From Nageia nagi (taxonomy: Eukaryota; Pinophyta): a stretch of DNA of 64,000 bases. The notes below the pieces were generated by a model, which made no database searches, was not told the DNA's origin, and was given only the letters and a program-made list of their open reading frames with translations. Position 1 is the first letter of the stretch, and each line of letters opens with the position of its first letter. Where the stretch lies: the NCBI GenBank assembly GCA_050084985.1, contig JBITNC010000001.1:198276001-198340000 (forward strand). Direction: 5' to 3'. A program made the position numbers and the translations under genes. Shown here one piece after another: positions 23,590 to 35,456 of this stretch.

Positions 23590-24670
23590 TAATACCATAT
23601 GTTAGTGCTTAATGCTTATTTAATTTTTGCCAAAAATTTATTGGAGAACTTGTTTCAATCTCTTACATCCATTGGTACTATGTCCTTTAACCATATGATA
23701 ATCACAAAATTCATATTCTTTGTACTAAGGTCTTTTTGAAGCATGTGGGTTGTGCTTGACATTGAGAAATGTTATAGGATTTGCTTTAAGCACCCTTTAC
23801 AATGTTTCTGATGGAGATTCTTCCAATGTAATAAGATATTGTACTTTTTATTATTGTTGTTATTCTATTTGATTTTGGTGTATTTATGCACTAGTTGGAT
23901 TTTGCAATGGAGCTTATTGTACATCTTTAACTTATACTTGAAGATGAGATTCTTTATATAATTGTACCACAAGATTTTGTAATGTATCAACATTTTGTTG
24001 AGCTTTAGAACTTTACAATATATTTTGATTTGAATAATTTGATACACCATATGAATTTGAATTTGAAGCTTTGCTACACTTGAAATGTTAAAGAAAGGTT
24101 GTGGTGCACTTTGTTGATTTTGTCCAAAATTTGGTGTACTTTGCATATTTTGAGCTTTTCAAAATGTATCCATTTTTTGTTGAGAGGTTTGAATGATAGA
24201 TCTTAGAAATTTCACCTCTTGAAGATTTATTGGATATTGGAAAGTTTGATTATATTTTTTTGAAATTGAATGCTAAGACCTTTCTAGATTGGAATTTCTA
24301 GCATTTGAACATTTGTAGATGTTTGAATCAAAGCTTGAGAAAAATACAAAGCTTGAGAAAAAGTTGGATATGAGTTAATTTATACATGTTAGTTTAGTTG
24401 ATTTTGTTTCTTTTGGCTTTGTTGAGGTAGACTAGGTTGTTGCACCAAAATTTTATGCACTTGTTCCATTACCTTTACTAGTTCATTAGGTGTAAGTTGT
24501 TGAAATGTTTGGAAAGCCTTATGAAATCTAATGTATTTATTATCCACACTAGTATTTGGCTCTTATTTTATCTCAATTATTTTATTCTTATTCTTTTGAG
24601 CTCTAGTTTCTATCATTCCCATTATGGAATCCTCATACCACACTGGACCCTTGGATGAATCAGGCTCCAT
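23590..24670 (-). pseudogene. Ty3/gypsy gag remnant (G3)
   Basis: On the minus strand an ATG at 24670 opens MEPDSSKGPVWYEDSIMGMI, followed by a charged stretch and an early stop. A Gln-rich middle follows (open piece 24146-23865, NFGQNQQSAPQPFF). Near the end, about 23720-23650, the frame reads YEFCDYHMVKGHSTNGCKRL and then KQ, a clear zinc-knuckle-like motif of plant gypsy gag. Stops and frameshifts are many. Pol is not found downstream. The orientation is opposite to G2, so this is a separate element. Confidence 0.7.
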
Positions 24671-26286
24671 GTTCATAAGACTACAATGAGGAAATTTTAA
24701 ACATTATGAGTATAATTGAAGTGAAAATTACAAAACAAGAATGAAATAAATATAAAACACCAAGCTTAAAATATTTTTAAAATTATTATTGCTTTAGTGT
24801 TTATGCAAATTTAAACAAATAATTAGTATGAAGATGCAAATCTATATGAATATTGCAATAATGACATATAGCAATTTTCAATTAATTGCTCTAATTTTTT
24901 CTTGGTTCAATTTGGCTCTTATATTATTAATTTTGGTAGATTTTAAATGCACTTTTTCTTTCCAACACAACCTTATTTATGTTTCCCTAGACCAAGGATA
25001 CTAGTTAAGCATTTAGCAAGGTAAAGGATCAATCTTCTAGGGGTGTGAAAAGTTTTGCAAGGGTTATATGGTACCCTCCATAGGAAGCTATCCCCGAATA
25101 GAGGGGGGCTTCAACTTTGATTTTCAACTTTTAATAAGGGTTAGGTTGTGCTAATTAAGTCCACATGTCCTAGAAACTTCCTAGGTATGTGAAAGACTTT
25201 AGTACAGGAAAGCAAATTTGAGATGCAAATTAATATGAGATACACACTACTCCATCAAGATTTTTTGAAATACCTTCCAAAGTATGCTCATTTTTATGAT
25301 AATTTTTTAATTTTATAATGAAAATGAAATGCAAAAATGATTTTGGATGCACAACAAAGAACAAACAAGTTCCCAACAATAAGTAAACCTTAATTCAAGA
25401 TATAAGTTTTAAATCTAAAGTAACTTTTTTATTTATGCAACAATACCCCCAAAGAATGAATGCAATTTCACTAATACACAAAACCAAATGAAGGTAAGCC
25501 TAGGATGCACCAAGAAATGAAATAGTATGAACCAGGTGCAAAAAGAGATTCAAAGTCTTACTCATACCCAAATGTTCCCTCCAGCTCTAGGTGTAAAGCT
25601 TAATAGGTTAAAGTCCCTCCCAAATGAGTGATATTTCAACAAACTAAGCCAATCACTAAGGAAAACTTGAAAAAACCAAAGTAAAAATGGATGCACACTT
25701 TAACACAAGTGTAAACATAGCATCTAGGCCTTTACAAGATTACTTTTGGCTATGATAAGCCAAAAAACTTGAACCTGTTATAATGTTTTTGCTAAAAATT
25801 AAAAAATTGGAACTTGTTGATCCTAGGCACAGTCTAACTTGCATCTCAATTGAGTTTTTTATTAGAAAAAAGGCTCTTTGTTTGTAGGCATAGTCTAACA
25901 TGCATCTAGTCTAACTTTTGTCTAAGAAAAAATGCTCTTTATTTGTAGGCATGATTAATTCGAGTCTGGTATGAGTTTTTTTTTATCAAGCTAGCTCTTT
26001 ATTTTAGGGTATGGTACACCTAGGAGGTTGTTAGAAGCTTGAAAAGTGCTATTTTTGGGGTGTAATGTGCTTGGGGGATAGGTGTATTACACTTGGGGGC
26101 TAGGTGTAGTGCACTTGGTGAACTATGTGTAGGGTGTAGTGCACCTAGGGGCTAAGTGCAATGCGCCTACTGAACTGTGTGTGAGGTGCAGTGCGAATGG
26201 TTAGGGATGTAGTGCACCTAGAAAATTGACTTTTTATCTTCAAAAACCTCTATGTAGCACCTATCTCTATTTTGGGGTGTAGTGCA
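24671..26286 (-). repeat. G3 leader/LTR region with local repeats
   Basis: No coding sequence. A pair of 'gctctttgtttgtaggcat'-type units lies at 25860-25960. 26040-26290 is a degenerate array of 'GGTGTAGTGCACCTAGG' units, at least five recognisable, each centred on the palindrome TGCA. C2 inserted in the last unit. Confidence 0.6.
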
Positions 26287-26291
26287 CCTAT

Positions 26292-26779
26292 TGAAGGAAT
26301 TAGATCTACCCTAATCCTCAAGGTCCAAGACTAGGAAACTCAATCATTCATCATCTACAAGCTAATAACACCATTCACATAAGATAACACAAATATAATG
26401 TGGTTCCTCCCTCCTTGGGAGTACATCCACAACTAGTTCTCAATTCTCAATCTATGCACCTCTTACTACAATTCTCTTTCTCTCCTACACAAACTAGTAG
26501 AGTAATCTTACTCCAAATATTAGTTATGTTACAAGAGGAGAGGCCCTCTATTTATAGCATGAGAGCACCTCCCTAACCTCCCTTTAATCCAAGGGTAAGG
26601 TTAGGGTTACAATAAATGTATCACCTAACTTTAACCTACCAACTAACCACATGGTAAGGTCAAAGTTCACATAATAAAGAATTCAATTAATCCCTTAAGG
26701 TATCTACATATCCTTTAAGTGATTAATTGAATTTACAAGGAGTTTAGATATTCACAATATTTCATTACAAATTCTAACA
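26292..26779 (-). repeat. 3' LTR of C2
   Basis: 488 bp, TGTTAGAATTTG...TTCCTTCA on the minus strand. Confidence 0.97.
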
Positions 26780-26788
26780 CTCCCCCTT
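26780..26788 (-). promoter_or_regulatory. Polypurine tract of C2
   Basis: Minus-strand AAGGGGGAG abutting the 3' LTR. Confidence 0.92.
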
Positions 26789-27264
26789 AATGCAATATTT
26801 AATGCAATATTGGGATAGAGCGTAGAAGGGAGAAGAGAGAGAGTAAGAGAGAGTTCTTCTCCATAGAGATACAAGCAGAGATGAGAACATTTACATATTT
26901 GAGAATCTTTTTGAGAACTAGTTTGAGACTCACTACATTACCATTTGACAAAATGGTTTACAATACAATCATTAACCACAACTGGTTTCACTGTACATAG
27001 TAGTCAATCAACTTTAAGCTGACATGTGAGTCTCCATGAGCTTGCTTACACAAGGTGAGTAACCTGCATTTCTGAAGAAGATCCTGCATGCTACAAGCAA
27101 CTCATGAACAAAATCAGTTAGATGCATCATATATTCAAATAAGAGAATCAAATAATGCCATCTTATAAATAACTGATCAATGGTGCACTATAAGTCATCA
27201 CGGAGATGCCAAGCCATCACTCATAGTCACCTGTTATATATAGACATGTGTTGATTATTAATAG

Positions 27265-27590
27265 AGCATAAAAAATTGTACAACAAGTTTCTCACACAGA
27301 GCAAACTTACCACGGAGGTATAAAATGTACAACAAGTTCCTCACATAGAGCGAAATTACCATAGAGGTATATTAATTATATGTTAAAAAAATTGTACAAC
27401 AAGTTTTTCATGTAGAGCAAACTTACCACGAAGGTATAAAATGTACAACAAGTTTGTCATGTAGAGTAAACTTACCACGGAGGTATAAAATGTACAATAA
27501 GTTTATCATGTAGAGTAAACTTACCATGGAGGTATAAAATGTACAACAAGTTTCTCCACAAAGTAAACTTACCATGGAGGTATATCATAA
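27265..27590 (-). repeat. 49 bp tandem repeat of C2, six units
   Basis: Units read on the minus strand as ACCTCCGTGGTAAGTTTGCT, then a variable CTCT..GTGAGAAACTTG part ending TTGTACATTTTAT. A spacer interrupts the array between the second and third units from the left. C3 has eight units and C1 one. Confidence 0.9.
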
Positions 27591-27658
27591 TCAACACACA
27601 CTATATAACAACAACAAAAGAGCCTCTTAAAGGTGAAGTTGTCATCACTAACAAAAGT

Positions 27659-30600
27659 TCAAACTTCACTCCCCTTTGAGGGCAATTTCACCAACTTGAG
27701 AGAATCCCTAAGCTTGCTGAACTGAGCTTTAGGAAGGGGCTTGGTAAATAAATTAGTAGAGTTTTCAGTAGATGGACAATACTCCAAGTGTATGATGTCA
27801 TCTAAAACCTTCTCCCTGACAAAATGGGCTTGGATTTCCACATGTTTGGTTCTCTGATGGAACATAGGATTCTTAGCCAAAGAGATAGCTGATTGATTAT
27901 CTGAAGAAATAAGAGATGGGCCATTTTGCTTATACCCAATTTCATTCAGAAGATGCCTTAGCTAAATAGCTTCTTGGGAAGCAACAGACATGGCTCGATA
28001 TTTGGCTTCGGTGGTAGAAAGAGTCACAGTAGGTTGCTTCTTGGAAGCCCAAGAGATAGCACCTAAACCAATGCTGAACACATATGCAGAGGTTGATTTT
28101 CTATCATCTCTATCTCCCCCATAATCAGAATCTGAGAACCCAGAGAGAACAATCGAGGGCACTTTGGAATACTTAAGAGCAAGATCCTTTATCCCTTCCA
28201 CATACCTCAAGATTTGCTTAACAACATTGAGGTGTTCAACATATGGTTTTTACATGAATCGTGCCATCAGATTCATTGCAAAGGCAATATCAGGTTGAGA
28301 GATAGTTAGATACAGAAGACTACCAATCAATTACCTATAAGCTGTAGCATCAACCAACTAAGAATCTCAGCTCAGAGATACAATAATTCCAGGAGAAATA
28401 GGTATTGTAGCATATTTACACTCCTCCATTCCAAACTCTTGCAAGATGTCTGATATATACTTAGATTGACTAAGATAAGTACAATCTTTGTGTTGGTATA
28501 CTTGCATCCCAAGATAGTAATGCAATAGACCTAGATCATTCATTTCAAATGTTGCCTTCAGTTTGGATATGCACTCTTGGATGATTTCAATATTATTGCC
28601 AGTTATGAGAAGATCATCCACATAAAGGAGAATTAAGACCACATCTTTTCCTTGATTGAGTACATAGAGATCTGAGTCAAAGAAGCATTTGGAAAAACCA
28701 ATATCTGCAAAGAATCCTAAAATTTTCTTATACCATGCTCTAGGTGCTTGCTTAAGTCCATACAAAGACTTCTTTAGCTTGCACACAAAAGACTCTTTTC
28801 CTTCTAGAATAAATCCTTCTGGTTGATTCATGTAGATTTCTACATCTAATTCACCATTGAGAAATGCACTCTTAACATCAAGTTGAAAAACTTTTCATCC
28901 TTGAGCTACAGAAAGAGCAAGGATTATCTTGATAGTAGGCATCTTGGCCATAGGAACAAAGGTTTCCTCATAATCAATACCATATTTCTAAGCGAATCCT
29001 TTGGTCACTAACCTTGCTTTGTATTTTTCAATTTCTCCATCAAAATTGTACTTGACCTTGTATATCCATTTATTTCCAATCACATTTTTCTCATTGGGAT
29101 AAGGAACCAAATCCCAAGTTTCATTTTTCATGAGTGCCTCATACTCAACTTTCATAGCTTCCATCCAACACTCTTGCTTGGAAGCTTCTTTGAAGGTTGA
29201 TGGCTCATTTGTATTATCAATTTTGGCAAATAAATATTTATTCAAGGTCATACTCCTTGTAATTCTCTGAGTTGGAGAATTTTGCTCTTATGGTGACTTC
29301 CCTACATGATCATCCAACCAGTTAGGTGTAGGCAAAGAATCATCTGAATCAGACACCTCAGCATGAGAAGTCGTATCCTTAGGAAGTTCATTGAACTTGA
29401 CATCCCTAGAAATAAAGACTATTTTATGGGATGAGGAGTAGAGCCTATAACCTCTATGCTGATTATCATATCCCACAAAGATGCATTTTTCTAATCTTTT
29501 ATCCAACTTCTTTCTTTTCTCTGAGGTAATGAAGGCAAATGCATCACAACCGAAGACCCTAAAGTGTGAGATGTTAGGTTTCTTTCCTGTCCATGCTTCA
29601 TACAGAGTTTTACCTTCAACTACTTTAGTAGGACACCTATTTAGGGTGTGAATAGCAGTGTGAACAGCTTTACCCCATAAGAAACTAGGAAGGTTACCCA
29701 ACATGCTCCTTGCCATTTCCATAATGGTTCGATTCTTCCTTTTAGAAACTCCATTTTGTTGAGGGGTGTAAGGGATTGTGAATTGCCGCTTGAACCCATG
29801 TTTAACACAATAGTTGTTAAACTGTTTGCTATTATACTCACTCCCATTATCAGATCTCATCATCTTGATCTTAAAATCAGTTTGATTTTCAACAAGAACC
29901 TTGAAGTTTTTAAACCTGTCAAAATTTTGATCCTTGTGCTCAAGTAGATAACCAAATGTCATCCTACTGAAGTCATCAATGAAGGTCAGAACATAAGAAG
30001 CTCCCCCTAGAGACTTAGTTTCAAATGGACCCATCAAATTTGAATGCATAAGTTGAAGAGGACGAGTAGCCTGAGTTACCTTATCTTTTTCAAGCTTTTG
30101 CCTATTCATCTTTCCTAGAATGCACCTTTCAAAAAGACCAATTATGGGTGAAATATTAGGTAAACCTTCCACAAGTTCTTGATTTTTCATATCTTGAATA
30201 CTCTTGTGGTTAAGGTGCCCTAATCATTGATGCCAAAGATTACCCTTTGAAAAAACATTTGCAACAAGACACATCTTTGAAGGAACTTGATCCACAATAT
30301 AAAGGTCATCCTTTACTGATCCTTTCATCAAGGTGGCAAGTCCTTTCTTGACACACCAAGAGTGTGAGGTAAACTCAAATGAGTATCCTTTCCTTGTAAT
30401 CTGAATTACGGAGATAAGATTCATCCTTAGTTTAGGCACATAAAAGACATTATCAAGAACCTTTCCATGAATCTTCACACTCCTTATTCCTTGAACATCA
30501 AGGACTGAATTATCACCTATCACAACTGCATCCTTCTTGTACTTATGAAAGTTTTCAAACTTATCCTTTTCATAACAAATGTGATTAGTGCATCCTGAAT

Positions 30601-31576
30601 CAAGAATCCAATCATTTGAAATAGTTTGAGTCATTGAGTAGTAGGCAACAGTAGCAGTATGCTTGTTCTTCTTTTTATTATAGAAATTTTTCACATTTGC
30701 ATTTCCCTTGCCTTTTTGAGCAAATTTCTTTTTATGATAATCATACTCTTTATGACCAAAGATGCCACAAAAGTTACAATTTCCATCAAACTTTTCCTGA
30801 GGTGTTGGATTGCTTGATCCAGCTTTGTCATTTCTTTGCATGAAGTTGCCATTATTGTTACCCTTTTTCTCATACTTCCTGAAGGTAGATGAGGATTTGT
30901 TATCTTTGAATTTATAATGTTTGAACTTCTTTTTGAAAGGAGTTTTGGTTGCTCCTAGAGCAATGTTATTATCCTTTGGAGAAAAGTTCAACATTTTCTT
31001 ATTCAAAGTTTCCTCATGCTTTAGAAGGAGTCTAGAAAGGTTATCAAGAGAGATGACATCTTCTTCATCATTGAGTCTAGTTTCCATAATCGTGACAAAG
31101 TTACTGAATTTTGTAGAAAGGCTTTGAAGAATGATGAAGACCATGAACTCATCATTAATCCAGTTGCACCCACAGCCAACCAGTTGTGTCCTGAGGTCAA
31201 TGATTTTGTTCAAGTAAATAGAAGCACTTTCATCTTCACCTTGATGATATTGCAACAACTTTTGTAAAATAGTGAACGTCCTTGAAAATTTTGACCCAAG
31301 GTAAATTTTCTTCTGCCTATCCCAAGCTTCCTTTGCTGATGTTGAAGAAGAGATCATGAGAAGTACGTCATCTAAAACTACATGATAAATCATTGAAGTT
31401 GCTAACTCATTCTTTGAGTTGTAGATTTCAAGAGCCTTCTCATCTGTAGGAGTGACCATGTCTTCATTAACTATCTACCACAACTTTCTTGCTTGTAACT
31501 TAGCTTTCATATGAGGTTCCCATATGCCAAAGTTGGAACCGTCAAGTATATGCTTGGGTATGAAGGTTTCAACCAT
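27659..31576 (-). pseudogene. C2 gag-pol polyprotein, broken
   Basis: Domains in order: gag (from ATG 31576, MVETFIPKHILDGSNFGIWE), zinc knuckle CNFCGIFGHKEYDYH with the last Cys replaced by Tyr, protease with intact DSG (DWILDSGCTNH), pre-integrase, integrase core (open 30190-29288), RT with intact YVDD (within 28831-28367) and RNase H (28210-27659). Stops: TAG at 31477-31475 (codon 34), TGA at 30226-30224 (NLWHQ*LGHL), TAA near 29288, TAG near 28988 (GFA*KYG), a TGG-to-TGA change near 28890, TAA at 28252-28250 (RFM*) and TAG near 27962. The first integrase Asp is Asn (HSNLMGP). Most stops look like C-to-T or G-to-A changes. Apart from the stops, long stretches stay in frame. Confidence 0.95.
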
Positions 31577-31909
31577 TGCTACACAAAAGTAAATAAGTAA
31601 GAAGAATGAATAAATTTCTACAATTTACCATCTATACAAATCAAACATTGATAAGTAAACATGTCACACATGTGCAAACTTATAAACCAAGATCCATAGA
31701 AGGATAAAGTTGAGGTTGTTTTCTTGTATAGAATTAGGCCTTCACCTACATGCCCGCAGAATGGAGCCCAAGTACTACCAGTCCTCAACCAGTTCACCTT
31801 GGTCAGTAATATACTCTCTCAAGGAGAAGTACCAACTATTTTCCAAGGATCTGACTTATCTTGGACCAACCATTTTAATTATCTTATTTAAGGTTTTTAG
31901 TTTTCCTCC

Positions 31910-32150
31910 TAGGTTATCAGGATAATCCCTGAATGGACGTGCGAACATGTGGTATCACTACACACATGCCTATCCACCTAATAGAGTTATGTCCAATCCA
32001 ATAGAGGTCTTAGGGGAAATTAAGATGGATTTACCACCACTTGGTTCTTTGGACTAAAAAGGCTCCAGTCTACCCTGTCCTCACCTCGTGGCTCCCCAAA
32101 CAAGTCATGTTATGGAAAAGCATGTGCAGATGTGTTTGTTTTAGGGGTTA
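31910..32150 (-). other. Conserved leader block, C2 copy
   Basis: Nearly identical to 43985-44225 on the opposite strand, and also present in the older C1 at 13803-14045. Confidence 0.75.
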
Positions 32151-33264
32151 CTTTTAATATTTTACATTTTGCAAGTATAAAGCAATTATGCAAAAATATA
32201 AAGTAAAAAATACATCATCCACAAGAACTTGAAACCTAAGTGTCCAATGGGTTTTGTACTAACCCCTAAAGGACATTTTTACATTTTGCATACTTGCTCA
32301 AGTTCATAAATTCATTCATCACTTTAATGAATTTAAAAAAAGGCTAAGTCCTACTTAGCATTAGTCCATAACTTAAAATAAAGTAATAAACATGCATCAA
32401 AAATGCATTATATAACTTAAAATTTTAAGTACTAAGCATGCTTTATTCCTCAAACAAGATTAAGAGGCATGCATTACAAATTTAGCATGCAAGATCTAGA
32501 TAAAGTTTTAAGTAAAAAAATTATACAAATTCCCCCCTTTTCACTTAAAGTTTTATCCCTAAAAACTTGTATGCTAAAAATTGTCTTTTAAGTATGCATT
32601 TATATTTTAAGTAAAAAATTTCCCTTGTTTACTTAAAAAAATAGCATACTTAGATTACCTTAGCAAAAACATTTTTACTAAAAAAGTTTTACCTAAGTAA
32701 ATTACCATACTTAGAGAAAAAATTATACTCCAAAATATCCTCCATGTGCCATTTTTTCTAAAAAAAATTGGAATTGCATTGAAGAGTAATGATGTATCTA
32801 CTTACTTTAAAGTATTATAGTCAATGCTTAAAGTTGGAGTATAAGTACTTCTAAGTGCATTTAATAGGAACAAATGACTTGTAAGTAAGAAAAAAATATT
32901 AAATGCCTACTAAAAAGTATAAGTTTGCTTCTAGAGAGCTTGCAAGTAATAATGTAAAAGAAAGGAGACCTATGCTTAGTTAATGCTTCTTTTACCTTAA
33001 GCACTCCAAGTAAAAAAAAATAGATGCACATAGGTAAAATAGTGATGGCTACCCTTCCCTTACCAAGAAGGAGTATACATTGCCTCTTAGGAGTAATTAA
33101 ACAAGGACATAAAAAATCAAACCCCCTCCTTAGTTGGTAAAAAAAAATTAAATGCATGTTTGTACTTAAAAAGATGACCCCCCTTTTTCTTCTACCAAGA
33201 AGAGCATACATTGCTTTTGGAAGTGTATTTAAAGAAGGTAAAAAGTAGTCAACAAAAAAATTAA

Positions 33265-33600
33265 ATGCTCAACAACTATGTTTGAAAAAAAATTGGAAAG
33301 GCCATGTGAGTAGAAGGGAGGTGATGGTGGCCATGCGTAGAAGCACAGGCGGAGGAGACGTGAGGCATCGATCGAGATGTGGGGTGCTAAGAGGAGTCGA
33401 TTGAGAGCACTATTACTGTGAAGAGTTGCTGTGTTGCTATGCATGAGAATACAACACATGAGGGGTGACTACAGTCAGAGAGGAGTAAATAGCATGTGAG
33501 CACTGGAACATGGGGAGATAATGGAGGTTCGTAGGGTTGGGGAAAGAGAGAGGGGTGAGTCTGCAATGTCAGGTTGCATAGAAGGAGGAGGAGGATAGGT
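33265..33600 (-). other. C/T-rich leader segment of C2, unidentified
   Basis: Distinctly less AT-rich than the rest of C2, absent from C3 at this place, and followed by sequence shared with C3 from about 33255 down. Two overlapping open frames (33608-33387 and 33459-33229 on the minus strand) have Leu/Ser/Pro/His-rich translations that I cannot assign. Confidence 0.5.
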
Positions 33601-33649
33601 TGAACCATTGCATGTAAGTTTCCTCCCTTTTGTTTTAGGAGTTGAAGAA

Positions 33650-34185
33650 GCTATAAATGAACAAAAAATGCATCTTTGTGTGGCTCCCAGCTAATGGGTG
33701 TTTGCTATCCCATCTGTCTCACAAGCTTGACACTATGTTGTGGTTGTGTACGTCCGCTGAATGTATCCAGACGTGCCATACATAGAGGGTGAAGCCTTAA
33801 TTTAGGATATGAAGACTCAGCACAAAAAATGTGCATCCTAACAACTACCTCTCAAACTGTGGATGGGAATGAAGAATGGTTACGCAGGGTTTGATTGCCT
33901 CACTTCCATGGATTCTGTGCCATGATTACAAATGATTTGGATTGGGAAGCTGGTATTGATTTTCTATTAAGATGAATTCTTCTTGATTATAAAGCCTCTA
34001 CATAATATTCATAAGGTCATTGTCTAAACTTGTGTGCAATGATGGAATTAGTTATTGGCATTCTTTCAAACAATTCATAGACCCTTTCAATGTATCTGAT
34101 TCATGCATATCCTTCAACCATTACAGTCCATAAGACTGCATTTCAGCGAGGCATTTTTGTCAAACAATTCCCAGACCTTTTCAAT
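33650..34185 (-). pseudogene. Captured PPR gene fragment in C2 leader
   Basis: Minus strand from 34185: IEKVWELFD, then after a one-base shift MPR*NAVLWTVMVEGYA, then IRYIERVYELFERMP and ITNSII. Two successive repeats with '(I)E+..ELF++MP' and 'W..M+.GYA' are typical of plant PLS-class pentatricopeptide repeat proteins, which bind organellar RNA. Recognisable repeats end at about 34015. The rest, to about 33650, is not AT-rich and probably comes from the same source, but is broken in all frames. The fragment lies in the same orientation as the element. It contains stops, so it is not a working gene. Confidence 0.72.
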
Positions 34186-34676
34186 GATTTTTTTTTTAAT
34201 AAATTACATCTTAAAAAAAAAAACTATTTCCCCCATATTTGCTTTAAATAAATTACCTCTAAAAATTATTTCCCTCTATTTGCATTAAACATTTTTGCAA
34301 AAATTTAGAGAAAAATAAAGTATTATGTAAATATTACACCTTGGCAATGCTTGTAATAGAGTTATTAATCAATGCTACTAACAAACAAAATGTTAGTAAA
34401 AATATTTGCATTACATAGTATCCTCTTAAAAGGTATATCATGTATTAAGCATTTTGTAAAAATAAATGCTACTAACATAAGAGGTTAGTAAAAAAAATTG
34501 CTTTCATTGCCATTTTGATCATATTTTGCAAAAATAAGCTCCAATATCTCATAAAATGTGTTAGTATCTAATGCAATAATCCATAAGATAACCAAATGAG
34601 GAGGAAATTTATACCTTATCTTAAAATTTACCTCACCAAGACCTTAAAATTGAAGGAATAAGAGCTTCCACACCAA

Positions 34677-34688
34677 GCTTTGATACCA
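34677..34688 (-). promoter_or_regulatory. Primer binding site of C2
   Basis: Minus-strand TGGTATCAAAGC, one mismatch from the perfect TGGTATCAGAGC of C3. Confidence 0.92.
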
Positions 34689-34690
34689 AA

Positions 34691-35178
34691 TAAAGGAATT
34701 ATATCTACCTTAATCCTCAAGGTCCAAGACTAGGAAACTCAATCATTCATCATCTACAAGCTAATAACACCATTCACATAAGATAACACAAATATAATGT
34801 GGTTCCTCCCTCCTTGGGAGTACATCCACAACTAGTTCTCAATTCTTAATCTATGCACCTCTTACTACAATTCTCTTTCTCTCCTACACACACTAGTAGA
34901 TTAATCTTACTCCAAATCTTAGTTATGTTACAAGAGGAGAGGCCCTCTATTTATAGCATGAGAGCACCTCCCTAACCTCCCTTTAACCCAAGGGTAAGGT
35001 TAGGGTTACAATAAATGTATCACCTAACTTTAACCTACCAACTAACCACATGGTAAGGTCAAAGTTCACATAATAAAGAATTCAATTAATCCCTTAAGGT
35101 ATCTACATATCCTTTAAGTGATTAATTGAATTTACAAGGAGTTTAGATATTCACAATATTTCATTACAAATTCTAACA
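34691..35178 (-). repeat. 5' LTR of C2
   Basis: 488 bp. Its inner terminal dinucleotide is mutated (plus-strand TA instead of TG at 34691). TATAAATA lies at 34955-34948. Confidence 0.97.
34948..34955 (-). promoter_or_regulatory. TATA box in C2 5' LTR
   Basis: Minus-strand TATAAATAGAGG, identical in C3. Confidence 0.75.
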
Positions 35179-35183
35179 CCTAT

Positions 35184-35456
35184 TACAAGGCATAAGTTAG
35201 ATTACATTTGGGCTAAACTTGTTAAGTTTGAAATCTAAAAAATTAGATATGATCCATCCATATCATGGTAGTCTCCTACCCAAAGTTTTGTTAAAAATAA
35301 TCATTAATTCCATAGGCTTTAAATTTTTTTCCCATTTAGGTGGGTAAAAATCAAGAAAACTCCAAAATACAAGCAAAAATTTAAAAATCAAGAGAAAGGT
35401 GAAGAAAACACCAAATTTGAAAGAGCTTCTTATTTTGCATCGGATTCACTATTTAT
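35184..35456. other. Continuation of the G3 region, no gene
   Basis: Joined to 26286 before C2 inserted. AT-rich, nothing recognised. Confidence 0.45.

Larger units (their letters stand above)
31579..34631 (-). other. C2 leader, possible intron carrying cargo
   Basis: On the minus strand GTGAG|GTAAAT begins at 34631, about 45 bp after the PBS, and TTTTGTGTAG ends at 31579, two bases before the gag ATG. These match plant donor and acceptor consensus and have counterparts in C3. Inside, in minus-strand order, are an AT-rich part, PPR sequence (34185-about 33650), a C/T-rich segment (33600-33265) and about 1.6 kb shared with C1 and C3, including the conserved block 32150-31910. Splicing itself is inferred, not seen. 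Confidence 0.5.
26292..35178 (-). mobile_element. C2: full-length Ty1/copia element, minus strand
   Basis: LTRs of 488 bp each at 26292-26779 (3') and 34691-35178 (5') differ at about 8 positions by eye. Both flanks carry CCTAT (26287-26291 and 35179-35183), a perfect duplication. The order on the minus strand is LTR, PBS (34677-34688), a leader of about 3.1 kb, gag-pol (31576-27659), six copies of a 49 bp repeat, PPT and LTR. The total is 8887 bp, long for copia because of the leader. Many gag-pol stops make it non-autonomous. It is inserted in G3. Confidence 0.97.

Noticed and set aside
30224-31459. An intact copia gag protein gene
   Set aside because: The frame opens only after the codon-34 stop and ends at the pre-integrase TGA. 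The gag start itself lies upstream at 31576.
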